Shown here: piece after piece, positions 41,828 to 50,404 of the stretch | How positions within the stretch are numbered: position 1 is the first letter of the stretch | Layout: the number at the start of each line of letters is the position of its first letter | From: Variovorax sp. UMC13 | Lineage (GTDB): Bacteria; Pseudomonadota; Gammaproteobacteria; Burkholderiales; Burkholderiaceae_C | Direction: 5' to 3' | Length of the DNA: 64,000 bases | Assembly: GCF_014170375.1 (NCBI RefSeq) | Contig: NZ_LZZW01000040.1 | Span: 62,001 to 126,000 of the forward strand | Translations under genes and position numbers: made by a program | The notes under the pieces: generated by a model | What the model was told of the DNA's origin: nothing | Database searches by the model: none | Seen by the model: the letters and a program-made list of their open reading frames with translations, nothing else

Positions 41828-43015
41828 TCACAGGCCCAGCATCGTCTTCGCGATGATCCCGCGCTGCACTTCATTGGAGCCGCCGAAGATCGACAGCTTG
41901 CGGTTGTTGAGGTACTGCGCGGTGGCGGTGGCGGCCTCGGGCGGGCTGCCGTCGAGTGCCAGCGCATCGGCCAGCTGCGCCTGGGCCCGCGGCCCGACCG
42001 CGCGGCGGATCAGCGATGACAGCTCCTGGCGGATCTCGCTGCCCAGCACCTTGAGCGCCGAGCTCTGCACGCCGGGCGAGCCGCCCGCGGCCACGGTGGC
42101 GGTGACGCGCAGGCTGGTGGTCTTGAGGTTCTCCAGCGCGATCTCGACCCGCGCCATGCGGGCCGCGAACAATGGGTCCTGGTCGAGGGGACGGCCCTGG
42201 CGCTGCACGCGCGCCGCCACCGTCTTCAGCCGCTGAAGCGCCGCCACGCAGAAACCGATGCCGGCGTTGCGCTCGTGCGTGAGCAGGTACTTGGCGCAGG
42301 TCCAGCCCTCGTTCTCCTCGCCCACCAGGTTCTCCAGCGGCACGCGCACGTCGGTGAAGAACACCTCGTTGACCTCGTGTTCGCCGTCCAGCGTGACGAT
42401 GGGCCGCACCTCCACCCCGGGCGACTTCATGTCGATCAACAGGAAGCTGATGCCGCGCTGGGGGCGCGCGTCCGTCGAGGTGCGCACCAGGCAGAAGATC
42501 ATGTCGGCGTGCTGCGCGAGCGTGGTCCAGGTCTTCTGGCCGTTGACGAGGTAGTGTTCGCCCCGCGCGTCGGTGGTGCGCACGGCGCGGGTGCGCAGCG
42601 CGGCCAGGTCCGAGCCGGCGCCGGGCTCGGAGTAGCCCTGGCACCACCAGTCGCTGCCGTCGAGGATGCGCGGCAGCCAGTGCGCCTTCTGCGCCGGCGT
42701 GCCGTAGCGGATCAGCACCGGCCCCAGCATGATCAGGCCGAAGGGCAAGGTGCGCGGCGCATCGGCCAGCGCGCATTCGTACTCGAAGATGAAGCGCTCG
42801 ACCGCGGTCCAGCCCGGCCCGCCGTGCTCGCGCGGCCAGTGGCTCGCGAGCCAGCCGCGCGACTGCAGGATCGCGTGCCACTGCACCATCTCGGCCTTGG
42901 TCAGCGTGCGGCCCTCGGCCACGCGGGTGCGCAGCGCGGCCGGCAGCTGCGTGGCGAGGAAGGCGCGCACCTCGGTGCGGAAGGCCTCTTCGGCGGCGGT
43001 GAAGTCGAGGTCCAT
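41828..43015 (-). CDS. Acyl-CoA dehydrogenase
   Basis: A 395-residue flavoenzyme with the complete acyl-CoA dehydrogenase layout: N-terminal helical domain (LASHWPREHGGPGWT), FAD/substrate loop CQGYSEPGAGSDLAAL, the beta domain NGQKTWTT, and the C-terminal SIFGGSNEVQRGIIAKTML. It introduces a double bond into a CoA ester and passes electrons to ETF. It is the last gene of a long leftward catabolic series, separated from the Bug gene by about 80 bases. Confidence 0.92.
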   Translation of the reverse strand: MDLDFTAAEEAFRTEVRAFLATQLPAALRTRVAEGRTLTKAEMVQWHAILQSRGWLASHWPREHGGPGWTAVERFIFEYECALADAPRTLPFGLIMLGPVLIRYGTPAQKAHWLPRILDGSDWWCQGYSEPGAGSDLAALRTRAVRTTDARGEHYLVNGQKTWTTLAQHADMIFCLVRTSTDARPQRGISFLLIDMKSPGVEVRPIVTLDGEHEVNEVFFTDVRVPLENLVGEENEGWTCAKYLLTHERNAGIGFCVAALQRLKTVAARVQRQGRPLDQDPLFAARMARVEIALENLKTTSLRVTATVAAGGSPGVQSSALKVLGSEIRQELSSLIRRAVGPRAQAQLADALALDGSPPEAATATAQYLNNRKLSIFGGSNEVQRGIIAKTMLGL

Positions 43016-43094
43016 CGTCAGCGGACCCCGTGCGTGCGGCCGATGAAGGCAGCGGGGGCAGTGAAGGCTTCGCGCATGGTGCGGGTGCTCCTCG

Positions 43095-44087
43095 TCATTC
43101 CAGCGCGATGCCGCCGATGCTCTGGATCAGCTTGCCCCAGAGCACGGTGTCCTCGCGCACCGTGCGGGCGAAGCGCGCCGGGTCGGGGTCGCCGATCTCG
43201 TAGCCGATCTGGGCCAGCGCGGCGCGCATGTCCTCGGTCTTCATCACGGCCGCGAAGTCGGCCATCAGCGTCGCGACCAGCGGCTTGGGCATGTTCGCCG
43301 GACCGAAGATGCCCAGCCAGCCGACCAGCGGGCCGAGCGTGGGATAGCCGGCCTCGGGAAAGTTGGGGATCGCGGGGAAGGCCGCGACGCGGCCGGTGCC
43401 GGTGATCGCCAGCCCGCGCAGCCGGCTGCCCGGCTGCAGGAAGGCGGCGGACGAACCGATGTCGCACATCACGGCGCTCAGCTGGCCGCCGATCAGGTCG
43501 TTGATCGCCGCCGCGCAGCCCTTGTAGGGCACGTGCACCAGGTCGACGCCGGCCGCGTGCTTGAAGGCCTCGCCGATCAGGTGGCCCAGCGTGCCGTTGC
43601 CGTAGGAGCCATAGCTCATGCTGCCCGGCCGGGCCTTGGCCGCGGCCACGAACTCGCCGAGGGTCCTGGCGGGGTTGTCGGCGTTGACCAGCATCACCAG
43701 CGGCGTGACGCCGATCTGCGCGATCGGCGTGAGGTCCTTCGTGGCGTCGTAGGGCAGCTTCTTCATCAGGTGCGGCAGCACGGTGATGGTGGAGCCGGCC
43801 GCGAGGATCAGCGAGCTGCCGTCGGGCGCGGAGCGCACGATGTTGTCCACGCCCAGCACGCCCGAGGCGCCCGGCCGGTTCTCGACGATCACGGGCTGGC
43901 CCATGGCCGGCGCCACCTTGGTCGCGAGCCGGCGCGCGATGGTGTCGATGCCGCCACCGGGCGGCACGGTGACCACGATGCGGCCGGGCTTGCTGAGCGT
44001 GGGCGCGGCCTGCGCCCAGGCCGGCGGCTGCAGCGCCACCGCCGCCACCGCGCACAGCGCGGCCCGAATCCAAAGATGCTTCGTCAT
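43095..44087 (-). CDS. Bug/TTT-family periplasmic substrate-binding protein
   Basis: A 330-residue exported protein: signal peptide MTKHLWIRAALCAVAAVAL to AWA-Q, then RIVVTVPPGGGIDTIARRLA, PVIVENRPGASGVLGVDNIV, YGSYGNGTLGHLIGEAF, VHVPYKG and IGGQLSAVMCDIGSS. It probably captures the acid that is activated by the ligases upstream in the same operon. Third such protein in the window. Confidence 0.92.
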   Translation of the reverse strand: MTKHLWIRAALCAVAAVALQPPAWAQAAPTLSKPGRIVVTVPPGGGIDTIARRLATKVAPAMGQPVIVENRPGASGVLGVDNIVRSAPDGSSLILAAGSTITVLPHLMKKLPYDATKDLTPIAQIGVTPLVMLVNADNPARTLGEFVAAAKARPGSMSYGSYGNGTLGHLIGEAFKHAAGVDLVHVPYKGCAAAINDLIGGQLSAVMCDIGSSAAFLQPGSRLRGLAITGTGRVAAFPAIPNFPEAGYPTLGPLVGWLGIFGPANMPKPLVATLMADFAAVMKTEDMRAALAQIGYEIGDPDPARFARTVREDTVLWGKLIQSIGGIALE

Positions 44088-44122
44088 GCCTGTCTCCTTC
44101 TGTTGTTTATCTCGAACCCGAC

Positions 44123-45100
44123 TCAGGCCGCGGTGCGCCGGCGGCCCAGCCCCTCGCCCAGCGCAGCGTCGTACTCGGCCGCCAGCCGGTCGATCAGCGC
44201 CGCAGCCGGCAGCACGCGGTCGATGGCGCCGATGCCCTGGCCGCAGCCCCAGACGTCCTTCCAGGCCTTGGGCTTGATGCGGCCGGTGCCCAGGTTCATC
44301 GCGCCCGGGTCGCCGGCCGCGAGCTGGTCGGGGTCGAGGCCGGCCGCGACGATCGAGGGGCGCAGGTAGTTGCCGTGCACGCCGGTGAAGAGGTTGGTGT
44401 GCACCACGTCGCGGGCCGTGCTGTCGACGATCATCTTCTTGTAGGCCGCCGCGGCGTTGGCCTCCTCGGTGGCGATGAAGGCCGAGCCCATGTAGGCCAG
44501 GTCGGCGCCCATGGCGCGCGCCGCCAGGACCGAACGGCCGCTGGCGATGGCGCCCGACAGCACCAGCGGGCCGTCGAACCACTGGCGGATCTCCTGCACC
44601 AGCGCGAAGGGCGACTGCGTGCCCGCATGGCCGCCGGCGCCGGCCGCCACCGCGATCAGGCCGTCGGCGCCCTTCTCGATCGCCTTGCGCGCGAAGGCGT
44701 TGTCGATCACATCGTGCAGCACGATGCCGCCGTAGGCATGGACCGCCTCGTTCACCTCGGGCCGCGCGCCCAGTGAGGTGATCACGATCGGCACCTTGAA
44801 GCGCGCGCAGACCTCGAGGTCCTGCTGCAGCCGGTCGTTCGTGCGGTGCACGATCTGGTTGACCGCGAAGGGCGCGGCCGGCCGATCCGGATGGGCGCGG
44901 TCGTGCGCGGCGAGCGCGTCGGTGATCCGCTGCAGCCAGCGCGCCAGTTCCTCCTGCGGTCGCGCGTTGAGCGCCGGGAAGGAACCGACGATGCCGGCCT
45001 TGCACTGGGCGATCACCAGTTCGGGGTTCGAGATGATGAACAGCGGCGAGGCGATCACCGGCAGCCGCAGCCGCTCGGAAAGGATCGGGGGAAGGCGCAT
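44123..45100 (-). CDS. Nitronate monooxygenase-family flavoprotein
   Basis: A 325-residue FMN TIM-barrel protein of the 2-nitropropane dioxygenase family. LPVIASPLFIISNPELVIA, IVITSLGARPEVNEAVHAYGG, the FMN-phosphate region GAGGHAGTQSPFAL and SGAIASGRSVLAARAMGADLAYMGSAF are present. Some members act as enoyl reductases or alkyl-nitronate oxidases; in acyl-CoA operons their role is often unclear. It lies between the Bug gene and the first acyl-CoA ligase. ATG 45100 is preferred to one 11 codons upstream. Confidence 0.88.
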   Translation of the reverse strand: MRLPPILSERLRLPVIASPLFIISNPELVIAQCKAGIVGSFPALNARPQEELARWLQRITDALAAHDRAHPDRPAAPFAVNQIVHRTNDRLQQDLEVCARFKVPIVITSLGARPEVNEAVHAYGGIVLHDVIDNAFARKAIEKGADGLIAVAAGAGGHAGTQSPFALVQEIRQWFDGPLVLSGAIASGRSVLAARAMGADLAYMGSAFIATEEANAAAAYKKMIVDSTARDVVHTNLFTGVHGNYLRPSIVAAGLDPDQLAAGDPGAMNLGTGRIKPKAWKDVWGCGQGIGAIDRVLPAAALIDRLAAEYDAALGEGLGRRRTAA

Positions 45101-45175
45101 GCGTGGACTCCTGGAGGCGATGGGCGGGCACACCGGCGGCGCACGTCCCGCGGGACGCGCCTCGACGGTGGGGCT

Positions 45176-46696
45176 TCAGATGCGGCGCGTCTGGTCGCGC
45201 CAGTAGGGTTCGCGCAGCAGGCGCTTGAAGATCTTGCCGGTGTCCTCGCGCGGCAGCGCGGCATGGAAGTCGATGGTGCGCGGCACCTTGAAGTTGGCGA
45301 TGTGCGCGCGCAGGAAGGCCTGGATGCGGGCCGCATCGAGCTCGGCGCCGGGCCGCAGCTGCACCGCGGCCGCCACGCCCTCGCCGAACTCCTCGTCGGG
45401 AATGCCGAACACCGCGCAGTCGGCCACGCCGGGCATGCCCTGCAGCACGGCCTCGACCTCGGCCGGGTAGATGTTCACGCCGCCCGAGATGATCATGTCG
45501 GTGCGCCGGTCGCAGATATAGAGGAAGCCGCGTTCGTCGAGGTAGCCCACGTCGCCGAGCGCCACCAGGCCGTCCTGTTCCATCGCGTCGCGCGCCGCCT
45601 GGTTGTTGACGTAGGTGAAGTCGGGCAAGGCGGGCTGGCGCACATGGATCGCGCCCACCTGGCCCGCGGGCAGCGCGCGGCCCGCCTCGTCGACGATGCG
45701 CAGCTGCGCCGGCCCCAGCGCCTGGCCCACCGAACCCGGGTTGGCCAGCCAGGTGGGCGAATCGATGAAGGTCACGTAGCCGGTCTCGCTGGCGCCGTAG
45801 GCCTCGGTGATGACCGGTCCGAACCAGTCGATCATGCGGCGCTTGACCTCGGGCGGACAGGGCGAGCCGGTGGAGGCCACATGGCGCAGCGTGGCCACGC
45901 TGAAGCGCGCGCGCTCGGCCTCGCCCAGTGCCAGCAGCCGGCGGTACATGGTGGGCACCAGGTAGGCGTGGGTCACCGCATGGCGCTCGATCAGCTCGAG
46001 CGTGCGCAGCGCGTCGAAGGCGGGTTCGAGGATCAGCGTCGCGCCCGCGTCGCAGGCCTGCACCAGGTACATGGTGGAGGCGCTGTGGTAGATCGGCGCG
46101 CACAGCATGGCGGTGACGCCGGGCGCCATGCCCGAGGCGATGCGGCCGATGCGGCGCGACTCCAGCTCGAGCGCATCGCGCACTTCGGGCGCCAGCGCGA
46201 GCCGGCGCACGCCCTTGGGCTTGCCGGTGGTGCCCGAGGTGTATTGCACCGAGCCGAAATGCAGCCGCGGGCGCGATGCCATCGGCGGCACGCCGACGCC
46301 GAAACCGTCCCAGCGCGCGGCCCGGCCCGACACGTCGGGCAGCGGCCGCGCCGGGTCGGCCGGCACCGCCACCAGCGCAACCCCGGCCGGCACGCCGGCC
46401 AGCACCTGCGCGAGCAGGTCGTCGTGCACGAACAGCATCGCGGCGCCGCTGTCCTCGAGCATGAAGGCGGCCTCGGGCGGCTTGCAGTGCCAGTTGAGCG
46501 AGACGAAGTAGACGCCGGCCCGGCGGCAGGCCAGGATCAACGCCGCATAGGCCGGGCTGTTGCGCATCATCACGGCCACCGTCTGGCCATGTGCCACGGC
46601 CGCGGCCTCGAGGCCGGCGCAGAGTCGCTCGACCTCGGCCTCCATCCATTCGGGCGTGAAGGTGCGGCCGGAAAAAACGATCGTGGGGTAGCTCAT
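45176..46696 (-). CDS. Acyl-CoA ligase (AMP-forming)
   Basis: A 506-residue adenylate-forming enzyme: P-loop QYTSGTTGKPKGVRR, the TEAYGASETG motif, LGDVGYLDERGFLYICDRRTDMIISGG, and a C-terminal catalytic lysine in REDTGKIFKRLLR. It activates a carboxylic acid as its CoA thioester. The N-terminal domain is shorter than in FadD. It is 34 bases downstream of the short acyl-CoA dehydrogenase subunit. Start ATG 46696 (MSYPTIVFSGR). Confidence 0.9.
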   Translation of the reverse strand: MSYPTIVFSGRTFTPEWMEAEVERLCAGLEAAAVAHGQTVAVMMRNSPAYAALILACRRAGVYFVSLNWHCKPPEAAFMLEDSGAAMLFVHDDLLAQVLAGVPAGVALVAVPADPARPLPDVSGRAARWDGFGVGVPPMASRPRLHFGSVQYTSGTTGKPKGVRRLALAPEVRDALELESRRIGRIASGMAPGVTAMLCAPIYHSASTMYLVQACDAGATLILEPAFDALRTLELIERHAVTHAYLVPTMYRRLLALGEAERARFSVATLRHVASTGSPCPPEVKRRMIDWFGPVITEAYGASETGYVTFIDSPTWLANPGSVGQALGPAQLRIVDEAGRALPAGQVGAIHVRQPALPDFTYVNNQAARDAMEQDGLVALGDVGYLDERGFLYICDRRTDMIISGGVNIYPAEVEAVLQGMPGVADCAVFGIPDEEFGEGVAAAVQLRPGAELDAARIQAFLRAHIANFKVPRTIDFHAALPREDTGKIFKRLLREPYWRDQTRRI

Positions 46697-46730
46697 CTCG
46701 GTTGTCTCCTGTTGTTCTTCTCGTTCGTTC

Positions 46731-47765
46731 TCAGCGGCCCTGCAGCGCCGCCAGCGCCGCGCCGGCATGGCGCGCGCCGACGGTCATGGCGCGGCGCAGG
46801 TAGAGGCCCGCATCGTGCTCGTCGGCAAAGCCGATCGCGCCATGGAACTGCACCACCTCCTGCGTGACGCGCAACGCGGCCGCGGACGCGCGCTGCACCG
46901 CGGCCGCCGCGGCCCAGGCCGCGCGCGCGGTGCCGGCGGCGCGCGCGGCCTCGTGCACCAGCGCCCGCGTGGCGGTGACGTCCACATGGCAGTCGGTGGC
47001 ACGGTGCTGCAGCGCCTGGAAGCTGCCGATCGGCACGCCGAACTGGCGCCGCAGCCGCAGGTAATCGAGCGCCAGGCGCAAGGCCGCGTCCATGAGGCCG
47101 CAGAGGTAGGCCGCATCGCCCAGCCAGGCGAGCTGCCGGCCGCGCGCCCAGGCCGCTTCGCCCACCGCGCCCGACAGCAGGCACGGCGCATCGGCCCAGG
47201 CCGCGGGCTCGATGGCCAGGTCGGCCAGCCGGCTGCCGTCCACCGCATGGCGCACGCGCAGGGCAATGCCGTGGGCGGCCGGGTCGAGCCCTCGCGCCTC
47301 GAAGTCCGCGCCCTGCCCGCTCGCGACCAGCCACTGCGCCGCCGCGTCGCCCTCGGGCACCAGCGAGGCCGTGCGCGTGCCGTCCGCGCCGCGCTCGGCC
47401 TGCGCCAGCGCGACATGGGCCGTGCCTTCGATCAGCGCCTGCAGCGTGGGCGCGGCGGCGTCGCCGCCCTCGGCCAGCACCGCCGCCGCCGCCATGCCCG
47501 CCGTGAGCGGCGGCATGAGCAGCGCGCGTCCGGCTTCCTCGGCGACCACGCAGAGCGCCGGTGCGCCGAGTTCCAGGCCGCCTGCCGCCTCGGGCACCGC
47601 GATGCCGAGCCAGCCGAGTCCGGCGATGGCCTTCCAGGCATCGGCCTCCCATGCAGGCCCGCCTTCGTGCACGCGGCGCGCGGCGCCCGGTCCGCCGTGC
47701 GAGGCCGCGAAGTCGGCGGCGCTCTCGGCAATCATGCGCAGGGGTGCGCTCGCTTCGGCGTTCAT
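46731..47765 (-). CDS. Acyl-CoA dehydrogenase-like small subunit
   Basis: A 344-residue protein with the acyl-CoA dehydrogenase fold at its C-terminus (LDYLRLRRQFGVPIGSFQALQHRATDCH, FHGAIGFADEHDAGLYLRR), but with a reduced middle domain that lacks the FAD-loop motif (CQGYSEPGSGSDL) present in its partner. It overlaps the full-length dehydrogenase gene by four bases. Such unequal pairs form alpha2beta2 dehydrogenases acting on steroid, terpene or other ring-bearing CoA esters. Confidence 0.85.
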   Translation of the reverse strand: MNAEASAPLRMIAESAADFAASHGGPGAARRVHEGGPAWEADAWKAIAGLGWLGIAVPEAAGGLELGAPALCVVAEEAGRALLMPPLTAGMAAAAVLAEGGDAAAPTLQALIEGTAHVALAQAERGADGTRTASLVPEGDAAAQWLVASGQGADFEARGLDPAAHGIALRVRHAVDGSRLADLAIEPAAWADAPCLLSGAVGEAAWARGRQLAWLGDAAYLCGLMDAALRLALDYLRLRRQFGVPIGSFQALQHRATDCHVDVTATRALVHEAARAAGTARAAWAAAAAVQRASAAALRVTQEVVQFHGAIGFADEHDAGLYLRRAMTVGARHAGAALAALQGR

Positions 47766-48922
47766 GGCTTGGCTCCGGCGACCGGCAGGCCCAGCACCCG
47801 CGTCGCGATGATGTTGCGTTGCACTTCGCTGCTGCCGCCGTAGATGCCCAGGCGGCGCGCCTGCAGGAACATCTCGGTGGCGTCGAGCAGGTCGGCGCCA
47901 TGGCGGGTGGCGTCGCGCAGCGCGGCGGCCGGGCCCGCGACCTGCCGCACCAGTTCGAGGAGCCGGTGCACGGTGTCGGTGGCCAGCAGCTTGAGGTAGG
48001 AGCTGTCGGCGGCGAGGCCCTGCTCCGCCGCTTCGGCGGCTTCGAGATACGCCGCGACCAGCGTCTCGACCTCCACCTCGGCCAGCGCCACGGCCTCGTG
48101 CACGCCGGGCGGCACGCGCTCCGCGGGCGTGGCGCGCAGCATCATGCGCAGACGCTCCAGCGCCCGCAGCGCCTGCGCGGGCGCGCCGATGCGCAGCCGC
48201 TCCTCGCTGAGCACCGCGGTCGCCACCTGCCAGCCCTTGTCGATCTCGCCGACCACGTTCTCCAGCGGCACCACCACCTCGTCGAGGAAAACCTCGGCGA
48301 ACTCCTCGTCGCCTGCGATGGTGCGGATCGGCCGGCGCCGGATGCCCGGTGTCTTCATTTCGATCAGCACGAAAGTGATGCCATGCTGCGGCTTGCCGCT
48401 GCTGGCGGTGCGCACCAGCGCGAACATCCAGTCGGCGTGGTGGCCCCAGGTGGTCCAGATCTTGTGGCCGTTGATGACCAGGGTGTCGCCGCGCACTTCG
48501 GCGCGGGTGCGCAGGCTGGCCAGGTCGGATCCCGAACCCGGCTCGGAATAGCCCTGGCACCAGATCGCGTCGCCCGCGAGGATCGGCCCCAGGTGGCGCT
48601 GCTGCTGCGCCGGCGTGCCGCGCGCGATCAGCATCGGGCCGATGTGGTTCAGGCCCTGCGTCGGGAAGTCGGGGGTGCCGGCGCGCGCCATCTCCTCCAT
48701 CAGGATCACCTGCTGCACCGGGCTCGCGCCCATGCCGCCGTGCGTGCGCGGCCAGTGCGGCGCGATCCAGCCGCGCTGCGACAGCGCGCGGTACCAGGGC
48801 ATGCCCTCGGCGGGCAGCGGACGGAAGGTCTTGTGGCGCAAGGCCTCGGGCACGTGGGCCGCGAGCCAGTCGCGCACCTCGTGGCGGAAGGCCGCGTCGG
48901 CGGCCGATTCGGGTCTGAGCAT
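47762..48922 (-). CDS. Acyl-CoA dehydrogenase, larger subunit
   Basis: A 386-residue acyl-CoA dehydrogenase with GWIAPHWPRTHGGMGASP, the FAD/substrate loop CQGYSEPGSGSDLASL, INGHKIWTTWGHHADWMF and LGIYGGSSEVQRNIIATRVL. Coupled by a four-base overlap to the small subunit, it probably forms a mixed tetramer sharing one active site. It lies 18 bases after the aldehyde dehydrogenase gene in the same operon. Confidence 0.9.
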   Translation of the reverse strand: MLRPESAADAAFRHEVRDWLAAHVPEALRHKTFRPLPAEGMPWYRALSQRGWIAPHWPRTHGGMGASPVQQVILMEEMARAGTPDFPTQGLNHIGPMLIARGTPAQQQRHLGPILAGDAIWCQGYSEPGSGSDLASLRTRAEVRGDTLVINGHKIWTTWGHHADWMFALVRTASSGKPQHGITFVLIEMKTPGIRRRPIRTIAGDEEFAEVFLDEVVVPLENVVGEIDKGWQVATAVLSEERLRIGAPAQALRALERLRMMLRATPAERVPPGVHEAVALAEVEVETLVAAYLEAAEAAEQGLAADSSYLKLLATDTVHRLLELVRQVAGPAAALRDATRHGADLLDATEMFLQARRLGIYGGSSEVQRNIIATRVLGLPVAGAKP

Positions 48923-48940
48923 GGTGGCAATCGCGGCCGC

Positions 48941-50404
48941 CTAGAGGCTGCCGATCTCCTGGTAGACGTGTTTGATCTCGAGGAAGTCGTGCATGCCCTC
49001 GGCCCCATGGAGCCGGCCGAAGCCGCTCTCCTTGTAGCCGCCGACCTCGGCTTCCGCGAACAGCTTGTTGTGGGCGTTGATCCACACGGTGCCGCAGCGG
49101 ATCTCGCGCGCGATGCGCTGGGCGCGCGCGCTGTCGCGCGACCACACGCTCGCGCCCAGCCCGAAGCGGGTGGCGTTGGCCAGCACGACCGCGCCGCGGT
49201 CGTCGTCGAAGGCCTCGAGCGTCATCAGCGGCGCGAAGTGCTCGTCCTGCACCGCCGGGCACTGCGGGTCGTCGACCTCCACCAGCGTGGGCGACACGAA
49301 GGCGCCGTGCGCCGGCAGGTCCGCCACCGGGCCGCCGCGCACCACCAGGCGATGGCGCTCGCCCAGTTGCTCGACCAGGCCCAGGATGCGGTCGCGGTTC
49401 GCGCGGTCGATCACCGCACCCATGCGGCTGTCGGGCAGGTGCCCCGGGCCGACGCGGAAGTCGCGCATCGCCGCCGCCATCGCATCGCGGAAGTCGCCCA
49501 GCAGGCGGCGCTGCACCAGGATCCGGCTCGCGGCCGTGCACTGCTGGCCCGACAGGATGGTGCCGGCCGCGAGGATCTCGCGCACCGCCAGGCCCAGGTC
49601 GGCGTCGTCGCAGACCACGCAGGGCGCCTTGCCGCCGAGCTCGAGCGACAGCCGCTTGAGCTGCGGCGCGGCGGCCGCCATGATGGCCTTGCCGACGGCG
49701 GTGCTGCCGGTGTAGCTCAGCACGTCGACGCCGGGCGCGGTGACGAAGGCCTGCGCCGCCTCGCTGCCGGCCTCGTGCACGATGTTGACGGTGCCGGGCG
49801 GCAGGCCCTCGGTCTCGGCCAGGCGCTGCGCCACGCGGTGCATGAACAGCGCGGCCTGCGGCGCCGCCTTGACGACCACCGTACAGCCGGCCGCCAGCGC
49901 CGGTGCGAGCGAGCGCACGAACAGGATCAGCGGCGCGTTCCAGGGCACGATGATCGCCACCACGCCCGCGGCCTCGTGCGTGATCAGCGAGCGCACGCCC
50001 GGCGCGGGCTCGAGCACGCGGCCGGCCGCGCTGCGCGCCATGCCCGCGTAGTAGCGCAGTTCGGAGGCCGCGCCCTCGACCTCGCCGGCCGACTCGCGCA
50101 GCACCTTGCCGTTCTCCAGCGTGAGCAGCAGCGCGAGCGATGCCGCGTCGGCCGCCAGCCGGTTCGCCATGTCGAGCAGCACCTGGGCGCGCAGCCGCGG
50201 GCTGTGGCGCCAGGGCGTGGTCTCGAAGGCCTGGCGCGCGGCATCGATCGCGGCCCGGGCCTCGACCGCGCCGCCGGCCGGCGCATGGCCGACCAGCGTG
50301 CCGTCGGCCGGGTTGGTCGACGCGAAGGACGGGCCCGCGGGCAGCCACTGGCCGCCGATCCAGTGCGCGGCCTGCGTGTCCCAGCGCATGGCCTCGGCGC
50401 TCAT
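48941..50404 (-). CDS. NAD(P)-dependent aldehyde dehydrogenase
   Basis: A 487-residue aldehyde dehydrogenase: IIVPWNAPLILF, YTGSTAVGK, catalytic glutamate in RLSLELGGKA and cysteine in SGQQCTAASR, with the C-terminal GGYKESGFGRLHGAEGMHDFLEIKHVY. It is a paralogue of the enzyme at 27769-29208. Its ATG overlaps the stop of the upstream ligase gene. It would convert an aldehyde formed in the pathway, perhaps by the thiolase-like/DUF35 lyase, to its acid for CoA activation (inference). Confidence 0.92.
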   Translation of the reverse strand: MSAEAMRWDTQAAHWIGGQWLPAGPSFASTNPADGTLVGHAPAGGAVEARAAIDAARQAFETTPWRHSPRLRAQVLLDMANRLAADAASLALLLTLENGKVLRESAGEVEGAASELRYYAGMARSAAGRVLEPAPGVRSLITHEAAGVVAIIVPWNAPLILFVRSLAPALAAGCTVVVKAAPQAALFMHRVAQRLAETEGLPPGTVNIVHEAGSEAAQAFVTAPGVDVLSYTGSTAVGKAIMAAAAPQLKRLSLELGGKAPCVVCDDADLGLAVREILAAGTILSGQQCTAASRILVQRRLLGDFRDAMAAAMRDFRVGPGHLPDSRMGAVIDRANRDRILGLVEQLGERHRLVVRGGPVADLPAHGAFVSPTLVEVDDPQCPAVQDEHFAPLMTLEAFDDDRGAVVLANATRFGLGASVWSRDSARAQRIAREIRCGTVWINAHNKLFAEAEVGGYKESGFGRLHGAEGMHDFLEIKHVYQEIGSL

